From Candidatus Poribacteria bacterium (GTDB lineage: Bacteria; Poribacteria; WGA-4E; WGA-3G), in NCBI GenBank assembly GCA_958295815.1, contig OY282374.1, forward strand, positions 2,562,856 through 2,626,855: DNA of 64,000 nt, read 5' to 3'. Each line of letters starts with the position of its first letter. Position 1 is the stretch's first letter. Below are positions 16,087-24,501 of this stretch, piece by piece. A model generated the notes under the pieces. It searched no databases, was not told the DNA's origin, and saw only the letters and a program-made list of their open reading frames with translations. The translations under genes were made by a program, and so were the position numbers.

Positions 16087-18987
16087 ATGAAAAGGTTGTA
16101 CACATATCTTTCTATCGTTTGTCTCACACTTAGTTGTTTATTTAACATTGCAAACGCACAAATCGCAGAAGAACCTGTAGAAGAAGGACCGGTCGAGGAA
16201 TTGCCAGTCGAGGATATTCTTGTAGCAGATGAGGATATTCTTGTAGCAGATGAGGATATTCTTGTAGAGAACCCCGTTGAAGTTTATTTTCCCACAGCAG
16301 GTCCGAAAATAACAGGACCCTGGTTATGGATGATTGTCTCTACGGGTAAGCATACTGGCATAGAGGCTGCAGCTTCAGGAAGAGATTATCTCGCAAGAGC
16401 CAGCGGTGGGTCAGTGAAAGAAAAGCAGATCGCCAAGAAGGGAGCAAATGAGGGTGATCCCGTCGGAGATAAGGTATGGACTATAGGTAAACTCGCACCA
16501 TTCGACGGTAACAATATCGGTTGGATGGTGAACGATATCGGTTTGGGGGCTGGTGGCGATATAGATGATCACGTTGCTTACGGTTCGATCTCCTTAGAGT
16601 CGCCTTCGGAACAAGAAACCACGATGTACGCAGGAAGTGATGATGCTGTTAAGGTCTGGCTCAACGGTGAGTTGGTTCACAACAACCCGATTGATCGAGC
16701 TGCTCAGGGCTACCAAGACTCTTTTCCTGTCACCCTGAAACAGGGCAAAAATGTCTTATTGGTTGCTGTTTACGAGTGGGGAGGTGGTTGGAGTGGATTC
16801 TTTGGGCTTGACAAGAATGCCGAGTATCGCCTCATTCTTCCGCCAACACCAGAGGGTCCGAAAATAGAGGGACCGTGGGTATGGATGATCGTACCGACGG
16901 AAAATAAATCAGGTGGAGCGGCTGCGGCTTCAGGAAGAGATTATCTCGCAAGAGCCAGCGGCGGGTCCGTCAAAGAAAAGCAAATCGCTAAGAAAGGCGC
17001 GACTGCTGGGGACGTCGTTGGGAACCATATCTGGACGATAGGCAAACTGGCACCGATAGGCCAGGATAATATCAATGAGGCAGTGAATGCTATCGATTTA
17101 GGAACTGGTGGTAATATCGATCACCATGTTGCTTACGGTTCGATCTCCTTAGAGTCGCCTTCGGAACAAGAGACTACGATGCATGTTGGGAGTGATGATG
17201 CCGTTAAGGTTTGGCTCAACGGTAAGTTGGTTCACAACAACCCGATTAATCGCGGTGCTTTTGATTACCAAGATTCTTTCCCTGTCACCCTGAAAGAGGG
17301 CAAAAATGTCTTATTGATTGCTGTTTACGAATTAGAAAGCGGTTGGAGCGGGTTCTTCGGGTTTGAAAGCGATGCTGAGTATAGTCTCATCGTTCCTGAT
17401 CCTCCTCGTGTAAGAGGTGTAATACCTGATTTCAAGTTAGCTGCACAAGTCAGATCAACATTGGATTTGGATCCAAACGCTGACGTCACAGAGGAAGCGT
17501 TAGGCAAGTTAATCAGACTAAAAGCTAACGATCTCGGTATAAAAGACCTCACCGGTCTGGAATATGCCACGAAGTTACGGTCATTATCCGTTACTGGTAA
17601 CCAAATTAGCGACTTCAGTCCACTCGCTGGACTCAAGAAACTAAATGTGTTATCCGTTGCCAATAATGGGATTCAAGGAACTGGTTCTCTTATTCCGCTA
17701 CTTAATAACAATCCGAACTTGAAAATGGATATCTATATTCCAACGGATGAACATCCACCATTGTATTGGTTAACTTCCCTTACTACTGACTATACTGGAG
17801 GTCGCATCACCTCTCCTATCAAACTACAACGCCTGATGAGTGTTTCAGCAACGGTAGAAACGCTTTGGGAAAGTAGTAGTCCAGTTACCAGTAATATAAC
17901 GCGATTTGCTATAGATAGAGTAGCAGGCAAGTTGTACTGGACGGAAAACATAGTTGAGTCTCGTAGCGAAATCAAGAGTATCAATCTTGAGGGAGAACCA
18001 AACGTTCAAACACTCGTAACAGTAAACAGTGCTATCCGCAGTATTGCTGTCGACCCAAAGGGACGTAGCCTTTACTGGACGAACTCGCGCGGGAAAATCC
18101 AGCGTTCTAATCTCAACGGAAAGCACATCAAAACCCTTGTCCGAGACCTCAATGCGGATGGCACCTTAGATATCGCATTAGATGTAGAAGAGGGTAATTT
18201 ATACTGGGCAGAAGGCCTAAATATCGAGCGAGCGGATCTCAACGGGAAGAACATTGAAACCGTTGTGACAGCCTCAAGTGACACTGGCGTAGCAATTGCC
18301 GTGCTCAATATCGCTATCGCTGATCGCAAAGTCTATTGGAACCAGTTGGAAGTTGACCCAACGAAATTTCCCAATACCCCCAATAACTTGGGCGGCAGCA
18401 TCCGGCGCGCCGACCTTGATGGATCGAATATTGAAAAACTTGTTGCTGATGGATCTGTGGGATTCGATTTTGCTGTGGATGTTGCCGGTCAGGCACTGTA
18501 CTACACAAAAACCCCGTTTGACCCAGGGACACACATTCGTCGGGCGGACTTCGACGGTTCAGAAACTCAACTTGCTGTTTACTACGAAGGGAGCAGCGGT
18601 CCCTTGACGATCGCTTTGGGGACACCCATGGAATCCGTTGCAGCGGAATCTATGCGCAGCGAACTTGCAGCAGCACCACAAGCAGCAACACCTGACCAGA
18701 CCGGTCTGCTTGCGAACTATCCGAATCCGTTCAATCCGGAGACGTGGATACCCTATCAGTTGGCAAAAGCAAGCGATGTTAAGATTACCATTTACGATAC
18801 GCGTGGCGTTGTTGTTCGGAAGTTGGAGTTGGGACATCAACCCCCAGGCTTCTATACCGAACGCAGCCGCGCAGCGTATTGGGATGGACGCAACAATGTC
18901 GGTGAACGTGTCGCAAGTGGTCTCTATTTTTATCAACTACAGGCAGATAACGTTTCGCTCCTGCGGAAAATGCTTATTCTGAAGTAG
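16087..18987 (+). CDS. Secreted multidomain protein, paralogue of the 12469 product
   Basis: The 966-residue protein repeats the plan of its upstream paralogue: signal peptide (cleavage near ANA-QI), two SDDAVKVWLNG modules (about 70-250 and 255-430), an LRR segment (LTGLEYATKLRSLSVTGNQI), a YWTD propeller (GKLYWTEN, GRSLYWTNSRGKIQRSNL, GNLYWAEG) and the sorting tail ending LRKMLILK. Between signal peptide and first module is an acidic linker containing a perfect heptapeptide repeat, DEDILVA, which the paralogue lacks. No catalytic motif is visible; a surface adhesin or ligand-binding role is inferred. The start ATG at 16087 follows GGAATGAAGTGAAAAT, a weak ribosome site, and lies 38 bases after the sigma relic. 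Confidence 0.82.
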   Translation: MKRLYTYLSIVCLTLSCLFNIANAQIAEEPVEEGPVEELPVEDILVADEDILVADEDILVENPVEVYFPTAGPKITGPWLWMIVSTGKHTGIEAAASGRDYLARASGGSVKEKQIAKKGANEGDPVGDKVWTIGKLAPFDGNNIGWMVNDIGLGAGGDIDDHVAYGSISLESPSEQETTMYAGSDDAVKVWLNGELVHNNPIDRAAQGYQDSFPVTLKQGKNVLLVAVYEWGGGWSGFFGLDKNAEYRLILPPTPEGPKIEGPWVWMIVPTENKSGGAAAASGRDYLARASGGSVKEKQIAKKGATAGDVVGNHIWTIGKLAPIGQDNINEAVNAIDLGTGGNIDHHVAYGSISLESPSEQETTMHVGSDDAVKVWLNGKLVHNNPINRGAFDYQDSFPVTLKEGKNVLLIAVYELESGWSGFFGFESDAEYSLIVPDPPRVRGVIPDFKLAAQVRSTLDLDPNADVTEEALGKLIRLKANDLGIKDLTGLEYATKLRSLSVTGNQISDFSPLAGLKKLNVLSVANNGIQGTGSLIPLLNNNPNLKMDIYIPTDEHPPLYWLTSLTTDYTGGRITSPIKLQRLMSVSATVETLWESSSPVTSNITRFAIDRVAGKLYWTENIVESRSEIKSINLEGEPNVQTLVTVNSAIRSIAVDPKGRSLYWTNSRGKIQRSNLNGKHIKTLVRDLNADGTLDIALDVEEGNLYWAEGLNIERADLNGKNIETVVTASSDTGVAIAVLNIAIADRKVYWNQLEVDPTKFPNTPNNLGGSIRRADLDGSNIEKLVADGSVGFDFAVDVAGQALYYTKTPFDPGTHIRRADFDGSETQLAVYYEGSSGPLTIALGTPMESVAAESMRSELAAAPQAATPDQTGLLANYPNPFNPETWIPYQLAKASDVKITIYDTRGVVVRKLELGHQPPGFYTERSRAAYWDGRNNVGERVASGLYFYQLQADNVSLLRKMLILK
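16210..16267 (+). repeat. 21-bp in-frame tandem repeat
   Basis: Two perfect 21-base units and a third, 16-base unit (GAGGATATTCTTGTAG...) encode repeated DEDILVA in the acidic linker of the 16087 protein. Such a repeat can expand or shrink without a frameshift. Confidence 0.9.
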
Positions 18988-19019
18988 TCCGACACCCTGT
19001 AACTTAATAATTTCTGTTA

Positions 19020-19047
19020 GGCGAGGTCACCGTGCCTCGCCTTTTTT
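19020..19047 (+). terminator. Rho-independent terminator
   Basis: GGCGAGG (19020-19026), TCACCGTG loop, CCTCGCC (19035-19041) and TTTTTT follow the 16087 gene. It is the twin of the terminator at 15391. Confidence 0.85.
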
Positions 19048-19084
19048 ATTCTCAGAATCAAGATTTATCGGATAGCAAATGAAA

Positions 19085-19112
19085 TTGTTCCATCTTGCCT
19101 AAAAAATATAAT
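19085..19112 (+). promoter_or_regulatory. Probable sigma-70 promoter of the dioxygenase operon
   Basis: TTGTTC (19085-19090), 16 bases, TATAAT (19107-19112). The -35 is weak, but the position fits the operon starting at 19244. Confidence 0.45.
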
Positions 19113-19243
19113 TGTGCTAAATTTTAAGCCTACGCTACAATCGTTCATTTTTACACCCGTTGTCTACAACGCAATATAATATTTTCCTCAGAAAAATGTA
19201 GATTCCCCAATTGCAATGACGGGGGAGATAAGGAGTTAATTTC

Positions 19244-20446
19244 ATGAGTAACAACGGAAGGACTATCACCGCAGAACTTGAAGAAATGGAAGTCTATGGC
19301 GAAACACGGGTTGGATGGGATGAAAACACACCTATCAATGAAACCGTTGACGCCGAAGGAAACCTTTTCCCCGGTAAAAGGGGATTTGGTGTGGCAGACC
19401 CGCTCTCGCCGAAACGTCGGGTCTACGATGATCCAGAAGTCGAGGCACTACGCGAAAAACTGCGTGAACACAACGGCGTCCGTGGACTCGAAATCTGTGA
19501 ACCACACGAAGTCAAGAAAATCGCACGAATTTTTCATCGCGACGGTTTCGTAGTGGTCAAAGACCTCCTCAACGCTGAACAACTCGCTCGCTGGAGAGAG
19601 GGATGCGCTGAAGCACTTCGGGACATCCTTTCGATTCCTGGTCCTGAAAATCGGAAATACACGACTGAAACCGGACGTCTACCGCATCGTTATAGCTACG
19701 GCACCTCTTCCGCTTCGAGACAGATGCTCCATCATCCGGCTTGGGCGAGCATGATTGACTTGCCGACGACAACGCCTCTCGTCACAGAAATTTTCGGTTC
19801 CTCAGATTATCGGGTATGGGGTTCCGGTGGAGACCTTTGCCTTCCTGGGGCAGTAGAGTACCAACACTTACACCCCGATGGTAGAGATCCGCAGCACCTT
19901 TCCGAAGCACGTATCAAGCAAGCGGAATTAGTCGGCGTGGAACTCCGCAGGGACGACGATGGAAACCTTGATGTCCCGACACAAAAGATGATTATGGAGA
20001 TGACACCGCCGACTGTAACGATTAATTTCGTGATGTGCGACCTGACGTGGGAAAACGGTCCGATTCGTCAGATTCCAGGCACACACACCTTACAACAGAA
20101 TCCGCCACCTCCTGGTGACGAACCCGATTGGATGAAACATTCAACGCTCGTCGGGGCAAGTGCGGGTGCTGGCGTATTCAGAGACAACCGGGCATGGCAC
20201 GGTGCAACGCCTAATCTTTCAAGAGAAATTCGGGCATTACCAAACGTTGAATATGCCGCTCCATGGCGCTCACAACACGGTTTTAGCAGGATTATGCCCC
20301 ACGAAATCTGGGAAACATTGACACCACACGCACAGAAATTGTGTGAATGGATCAAGGCAGATCCAGGTGTCTGGCCACCCGGTGCGGGTATTATGCATCC
20401 ACTCGCAAGCAAGCGCGCAGAAGCAGCAAAGGGACGAAACGGTTAG
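19244..20446 (+). CDS. Phytanoyl-CoA dioxygenase (PhyH) family protein
   Basis: The 400-residue protein belongs to the Fe(II)/2-oxoglutarate dioxygenase superfamily, PhyH branch. The entry FHRDGFVVVKDLL is characteristic; the iron triad is probably His210-x-Asp212 (HLHPDGRD) with His319 (NRAWHGATPNLS), and Arg327 is a candidate 2-oxoglutarate anchor. GPIRQIPGTH is the usual loop. PhyH-type enzymes hydroxylate small organic substrates; the substrate here is unknown. AAGGAGTTAATTTC precedes the ATG. It is first in a four-gene run that alternates PhyH and Gfo/Idh/MocA proteins, with gaps of only 15, 45 and 28 bases, so the four products probably act in one oxidative catabolic pathway. Confidence 0.87.
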   Translation: MSNNGRTITAELEEMEVYGETRVGWDENTPINETVDAEGNLFPGKRGFGVADPLSPKRRVYDDPEVEALREKLREHNGVRGLEICEPHEVKKIARIFHRDGFVVVKDLLNAEQLARWREGCAEALRDILSIPGPENRKYTTETGRLPHRYSYGTSSASRQMLHHPAWASMIDLPTTTPLVTEIFGSSDYRVWGSGGDLCLPGAVEYQHLHPDGRDPQHLSEARIKQAELVGVELRRDDDGNLDVPTQKMIMEMTPPTVTINFVMCDLTWENGPIRQIPGTHTLQQNPPPPGDEPDWMKHSTLVGASAGAGVFRDNRAWHGATPNLSREIRALPNVEYAAPWRSQHGFSRIMPHEIWETLTPHAQKLCEWIKADPGVWPPGAGIMHPLASKRAEAAKGRNG

Positions 20447-20461
20447 TAGAAGGAGATACAA

Positions 20462-21496
20462 ATGTTAAACTGGGGTGTTATGGGCGCGGGTGGCATTGCT
20501 TATGTCTTCTGCAACGGAATGCGTTTTACAGATAGTGGGCAGATTCTCGCCGTTGCGAGTCGCACGCAATCGCGTATAGACAGACTCGCCAACGATTACA
20601 GCATTCCTCGCCAATACAACGACTACGACGGTTTGTTGACTGATGACGATATTGATGCTGTCTATATTGCAACGATCCATCCACTTCATGAGGAGTGGGC
20701 GATAAAGTGTGCCGAAGCGGGGAAACACCTTCTCATCGAGAAACCGATTAGTATGAATCACGCCGAAGCGGCTGCCATGGTCGAAGCGGCGCGTGAAAAC
20801 GATGTGTTTCTCATGGAAGCCTTTATGTACAGGTGCCACCCCCAGATAGCAAAGGTGGTTGAACTGATACAAAACGGTAGGATCGGCGAGATCCTCGTTA
20901 TCCGCTCAGTATTCGGATACCGATCAAATTTTAATCCGCAAAGCCGAATTTTCAACCGTGAAATAGGGGGCGGCGGTATTTTGGACATTGGGTGCTATAC
21001 CGCCTCAATGACTCGGAAAATGGCGGGTGCTGCTGAAAACAAGTTGTTTCTTAATCCTGTTGAGGTAAAAGGGAATGGAAAAATCGGTCCTACCGGTGTT
21101 GATCATATCGCAGCAGCGACGCTGAAGTTTGAAAACGGGATTATTGGCGAGATAATCGCTGCCGTTGAATGCAGTCTGGGTAGCAGCGTCATTATCTTTG
21201 GATCAGAAGGGTCAATCACGATTCCGAGTCCATGGTTGCCTTCCTCGCCTTGTCGGAATGCGCGAGAACCGCTGCCACTTGATACGGTCTTCCCGTCAAC
21301 ACAAATCATTGTTGAGTCTAACCAAACCCGCGAAGAGATTACGGTTGATGTAGATCGGGATCTCTTTACGCTCGAAGCAGACACGGTAGCCAACCATATT
21401 GCGGATCGTCAAGCACCAGCGATGTCTTGGGACGACACACTCGGTAACATGCAGCTGCTGGACGCTTGGCTTGCTGAGGTAGGCGTCGTTCATTGA
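20462..21496 (+). CDS. Gfo/Idh/MocA family oxidoreductase
   Basis: The 344-residue protein has the Rossmann nucleotide loop GVMGAGGIA at residues 5-13 and the family signature EKP at 93-95 (HLLIEKPISMNHAEA), followed by the alpha/beta substrate domain with GGGGILDIGCYTASM. These enzymes use NAD(P) to oxidise or reduce sugars, inositols or diols; this one most resembles the dihydrodiol-dehydrogenase-like branch. A GAAGGAGAT site precedes the ATG by six bases, 15 bases after the PhyH stop. Context suggests it handles the product of a neighbouring PhyH hydroxylase. Confidence 0.9.
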   Translation: MLNWGVMGAGGIAYVFCNGMRFTDSGQILAVASRTQSRIDRLANDYSIPRQYNDYDGLLTDDDIDAVYIATIHPLHEEWAIKCAEAGKHLLIEKPISMNHAEAAAMVEAARENDVFLMEAFMYRCHPQIAKVVELIQNGRIGEILVIRSVFGYRSNFNPQSRIFNREIGGGGILDIGCYTASMTRKMAGAAENKLFLNPVEVKGNGKIGPTGVDHIAAATLKFENGIIGEIIAAVECSLGSSVIIFGSEGSITIPSPWLPSSPCRNAREPLPLDTVFPSTQIIVESNQTREEITVDVDRDLFTLEADTVANHIADRQAPAMSWDDTLGNMQLLDAWLAEVGVVH

Positions 21497-21541
21497 TGCG
21501 TGTGAAAATGTAGGATCACAATTATTCAGGAGTCATTACCG

Positions 21542-22750
21542 ATGGCAAAGGACGAAATTTTTCAGGAACGTGTTGTGCGTGTCGAGAAGCCGTCGGCGCA
21601 CTTTACACTACTTCGTAACCCGACTGGCGAGTTCCTCGGCGTATCCGACACCAACGAACTTTCTGTCTTTGATTATGTTGACGATAAGGCGATATGGGAT
21701 AAAGTTGACGGCAGCAGTGCTTATCGTCATGTCGTTACCGATCTGCTACTGGAAGCAGAATCTGCAAATTCTGACAGTGGCTGTTACCTTCGTCACAGTG
21801 GGTCTACACTTGCAAGCGATGGCAGTGTAGCGAATGAAAGTGCTGTGTTCTCGGCTGGACACGGTCCCGCAGATTTACCATCTGAGTCCCTCGAATCCTT
21901 CAAGGAAAACGGATGGGTCTGCCTTCCATCAATCGTTCCTCCTGATGTTATCGAGGAGCTGGAACGGGTTAGCTGCACGGGTCGCTGGGAAGATGGAACT
22001 TATGATCGAAGCATACCGCCTCTGAACCAGACCGCAGCGGTCGCGAAAATAGCGACAGAACCCGTCTCCTTGTGGCTGATGCGTCAATACATGCATACTC
22101 CAGAAATCCGTCTTGGACATTCACCGAGTTTCGCTATACTTCCGAAAGACGACGGCAAACGGGTTGTGCAAGGTTGGCATTCAGATTTCCCTTACCTTTG
22201 GGGCATTGCTGGCAGTGAAGCAGTTAACCGAATTCCGGTTCACAAGGTAGATGGACTGGTTATGGGTGTCCAACGCAATCTTTGCGTCTCGGAATTTCGG
22301 AAAGAAAACGGAGCGACCTGTTTCAAACTCGGATCGCATGCCTGGGGAGAAGGTCCCCCAGTGGAGTGGGTAAACGGCAACACGTCCAGACAGGAAGGGC
22401 ATCGTGAAAACAAAGGATTGCCATATAGTGGACCGGATGCCGATGTCATTGAAGCACCACCGGGCAGCTACATCGTTTACGACTCTCGTATTTGGCATCG
22501 TGCAGGCGTGAACCGAACTGAACATAAACGTGCCGCTATGCTGCAGGCTGTAATCCCGATGTTTATCATGCCGTTCATGGATACCAGCCGTCCGTATAAA
22601 GATTTCATCCACAGTCCGCTCGTTGAAGAGTTGACAGCACTGGAGCAGAAAGAACTTGAGGCAATCATGGTAAACAAGATGGTGGGTCCAGGCGGACATC
22701 TGGCGATCACTGTTGACCAAGAGTTAACTGAAAGAATTAGTGGAACTTAA
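21542..22750 (+). CDS. PhyH-family dioxygenase with extra N-terminal domain
   Basis: The catalytic part of this 402-residue protein starts near residue 116 (SLESFKENGWVCLPSIV). Its iron ligands are probably His213-x-Asp215 (GWHSDFPYLWG) and His319 (SRIWHRAGVNRTEHKR). The first 110 residues (FTLLRNPTGEFLGVSDTNEL, then DKAIWDKV) are not part of the usual PhyH fold and recall beta-trefoil or fascin-like repeats, a weak resemblance I cannot confirm. Length exceeds the typical 250-300 residues for this reason. It shares little sequence with the first PhyH protein in the operon, so the two likely act on different substrates or at different steps. Confidence 0.83.
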   Translation: MAKDEIFQERVVRVEKPSAHFTLLRNPTGEFLGVSDTNELSVFDYVDDKAIWDKVDGSSAYRHVVTDLLLEAESANSDSGCYLRHSGSTLASDGSVANESAVFSAGHGPADLPSESLESFKENGWVCLPSIVPPDVIEELERVSCTGRWEDGTYDRSIPPLNQTAAVAKIATEPVSLWLMRQYMHTPEIRLGHSPSFAILPKDDGKRVVQGWHSDFPYLWGIAGSEAVNRIPVHKVDGLVMGVQRNLCVSEFRKENGATCFKLGSHAWGEGPPVEWVNGNTSRQEGHRENKGLPYSGPDADVIEAPPGSYIVYDSRIWHRAGVNRTEHKRAAMLQAVIPMFIMPFMDTSRPYKDFIHSPLVEELTALEQKELEAIMVNKMVGPGGHLAITVDQELTERISGT

Positions 22751-22778
22751 TCTTATCGACGCGAAGGAGATAGATTGA

Positions 22779-23996
22779 ATGCGAAAAGCCAAGATTGCAT
22801 CCGTAGGTTGCGGCTGGGTAGCAAAACGTTGGCATTTGCCAACAATCGCCGAATTGACAAAGAGAGGCGATTTAGATTATGTTGCTGTGTGTGATGCTGA
22901 TACCGATGCTGCACGCGAAGCCGGTGAAACATACGGGATTCCGTATTACACAGATATTGAGCAGATGCTTGACAAACACAGCGATATTGATGTCGTAGAT
23001 ATTAGTACCGGTGATTACACACACCATACCCTCGCGAGGATAGCCGCTGAACATAAGATGCACCCGATCGTCGAAAAACCGATGGCACCGACCCTCGCTT
23101 GCTGCGATGTGATTATAGACACCTGCAGGAAAAACGGCGTTCATTTTGAAGTTGCGGAAAACTATTTCCGAATGCCGGGTGATCGGATCATCATAAAGTT
23201 GATTCAGGAAGGCGTGCTTGGCGACATCATGCGAGTTCACTTCATCGAGCCTTTTGGTCGTAGGCCATTTGTACACGGTGCGGGCAAACCACGCGGCATA
23301 GAATCGCCTATATCAACGTTCACTTCCCACTCCGGCGTTTGCATAGATATGGGAGTCCACCGAACGTCGCAAATTCGGTTCTATGCTCAAAGTGAACCGA
23401 AAAAAATTGTTGGCACGACGAAGCAGTTTGCTCCTGGTCCTGACAGGGTATACGAAGACTGGGGACACGCGTTGATTGAATTTGAAAGCGGGGCAGTTGG
23501 GGTTTATGAGACCTCACAGGTTGGAGAAGAGACCATTAAGTTCAGACAGATTATGGGAACGAAAGGCGTGATAACCGATAAGGATTTTTGGACGCCAGAT
23601 TTCCCGCTGCGTGCACTTGTTAACGGCGAAATGAAAGATATTCCGATTGAGACAGAACGACATCAGGTCGATGGCGTGGATGTCCTTTCGAGAATCGTCG
23701 TTCACACCGATCCTCAGATTGTCTACGAGAATCCTTTCAGAACCTATGCAATAGACGATTGGAACGTCGGAACGGCTGAGGAAATCATGACCATTGCGCG
23801 GGCAGCTCTCACAGGTGAGCCACCAGAATATGGGATCGAAGGTCGGAAAGATGTGGAGATGTGTATTGCTCTATACGAATCTTCTCGTTTGGGAATGACA
23901 CCAATTGAACTGCCAATAACAGAGATGACGGGCTATGAACAGATGGTTCATGACGAATTTCGCCAGAAATTTGGCATTGCTCTCGAAGATAAGTAA
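22779..23996 (+). CDS. Gfo/Idh/MocA family oxidoreductase
   Basis: The 405-residue protein opens with the Rossmann fold (IASVGCGWVAKRWH), has an aspartate at the end of strand 2 (AVCDADTDAA, which suggests NAD preference) and the EKP signature (PIVEKPMAPTLACCD). The C-terminal domain includes HSGVCIDMGVHRTSQIRFYA and a long insertion. It is longer than the partner at 20462 and not closely related to it, so the operon holds two different dehydrogenases. A GAAGGAGAT site lies just upstream. It ends the alternating operon; the small gene at 24028 follows closely. Confidence 0.89.
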   Translation: MRKAKIASVGCGWVAKRWHLPTIAELTKRGDLDYVAVCDADTDAAREAGETYGIPYYTDIEQMLDKHSDIDVVDISTGDYTHHTLARIAAEHKMHPIVEKPMAPTLACCDVIIDTCRKNGVHFEVAENYFRMPGDRIIIKLIQEGVLGDIMRVHFIEPFGRRPFVHGAGKPRGIESPISTFTSHSGVCIDMGVHRTSQIRFYAQSEPKKIVGTTKQFAPGPDRVYEDWGHALIEFESGAVGVYETSQVGEETIKFRQIMGTKGVITDKDFWTPDFPLRALVNGEMKDIPIETERHQVDGVDVLSRIVVHTDPQIVYENPFRTYAIDDWNVGTAEEIMTIARAALTGEPPEYGIEGRKDVEMCIALYESSRLGMTPIELPITEMTGYEQMVHDEFRQKFGIALEDK

Positions 23997-24027
23997 CCGA
24001 TACAGGACTGGAGACTGGAAAACCGAA

Positions 24028-24288
24028 ATGGATATATTGGAAGAACTCAAAGAACGTGACGAGCGTATTGAAAGATTGGAAAGGGCTCTTTTGTTGGTGC
24101 TGAGTTTAAACGTCGGTAATCATCTTGACAAATCTTCTAAGAATTGTTTTAGCCACGTTGAATCTTTTGCGGTAGAACAAATGGAAACTCTTGTTGCGGA
24201 GTGTGGGGGTACGGAGAAAGTCATCGAAGAGTTGCTTGATGTCAGTGAAAAGCGTTTTCGTATTCAACTCGATATACTGGGTGAATAA
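24028..24288 (+). CDS. Small hypothetical protein, helical
   Basis: An 86-residue protein beginning MDILEELKERDERIERLERA, a charged heptad-like stretch that should form a coiled coil, followed by LLLVLSLNVGNHLDKSS and a helical C-terminal half with two cysteines. The ATG lies 32 bases after the stop of the 22779 gene; only a weak GGAG-type site precedes it. No family is recognised. Its charged helical composition and reading frame free of stops for 86 codons support it as a real gene, but the evidence is moderate. Confidence 0.5.
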   Translation: MDILEELKERDERIERLERALLLVLSLNVGNHLDKSSKNCFSHVESFAVEQMETLVAECGGTEKVIEELLDVSEKRFRIQLDILGE

Positions 24289-24290
24289 CC

Positions 24291-24377
24291 TAACGTGAGT
24301 TCGACTTCTGTTACGGAGAACCCGCGGCGTGTGGATACTCCTCCTGTTACGGCACACGGAGTGTGCCTACTACTTTT
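24291..24377. repeat. Composite intergenic repeat (border motif plus hairpin A), copy 2
   Basis: TAACGTGAGTTCGAC (24291-24305) starts an 87-base segment that ends with GTTACGG, the hairpin GGCACAC-GGA-GTGTGCC (24351-24367) and TACTACTTTT. The same border and the same hairpin end occur at 48709-48846. Between them lies GTTACGGAGAACCC, also seen at 2718-2731. Confidence 0.8.
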
Positions 24378-24389
24378 CTTTTGATTTTT

Positions 24390-24418
24390 TTGACACGTCT
24401 CCACTTTTGTGGTATAAT
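24390..24418 (+). promoter_or_regulatory. Perfect sigma-70 promoter for the multicopper oxidase
   Basis: TTGACA (24390-24395), 17 bases, TATAAT (24413-24418). It begins 13 bases after the composite repeat. Confidence 0.82.
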
Positions 24419-24501
24419 TTATTTCAAATTTACCTGTATAGGTTATTAATTAGGAGAATACGAAGATCGTTTCGGTCCGTTCCTATATTTGTCGAAATCG
24501 G

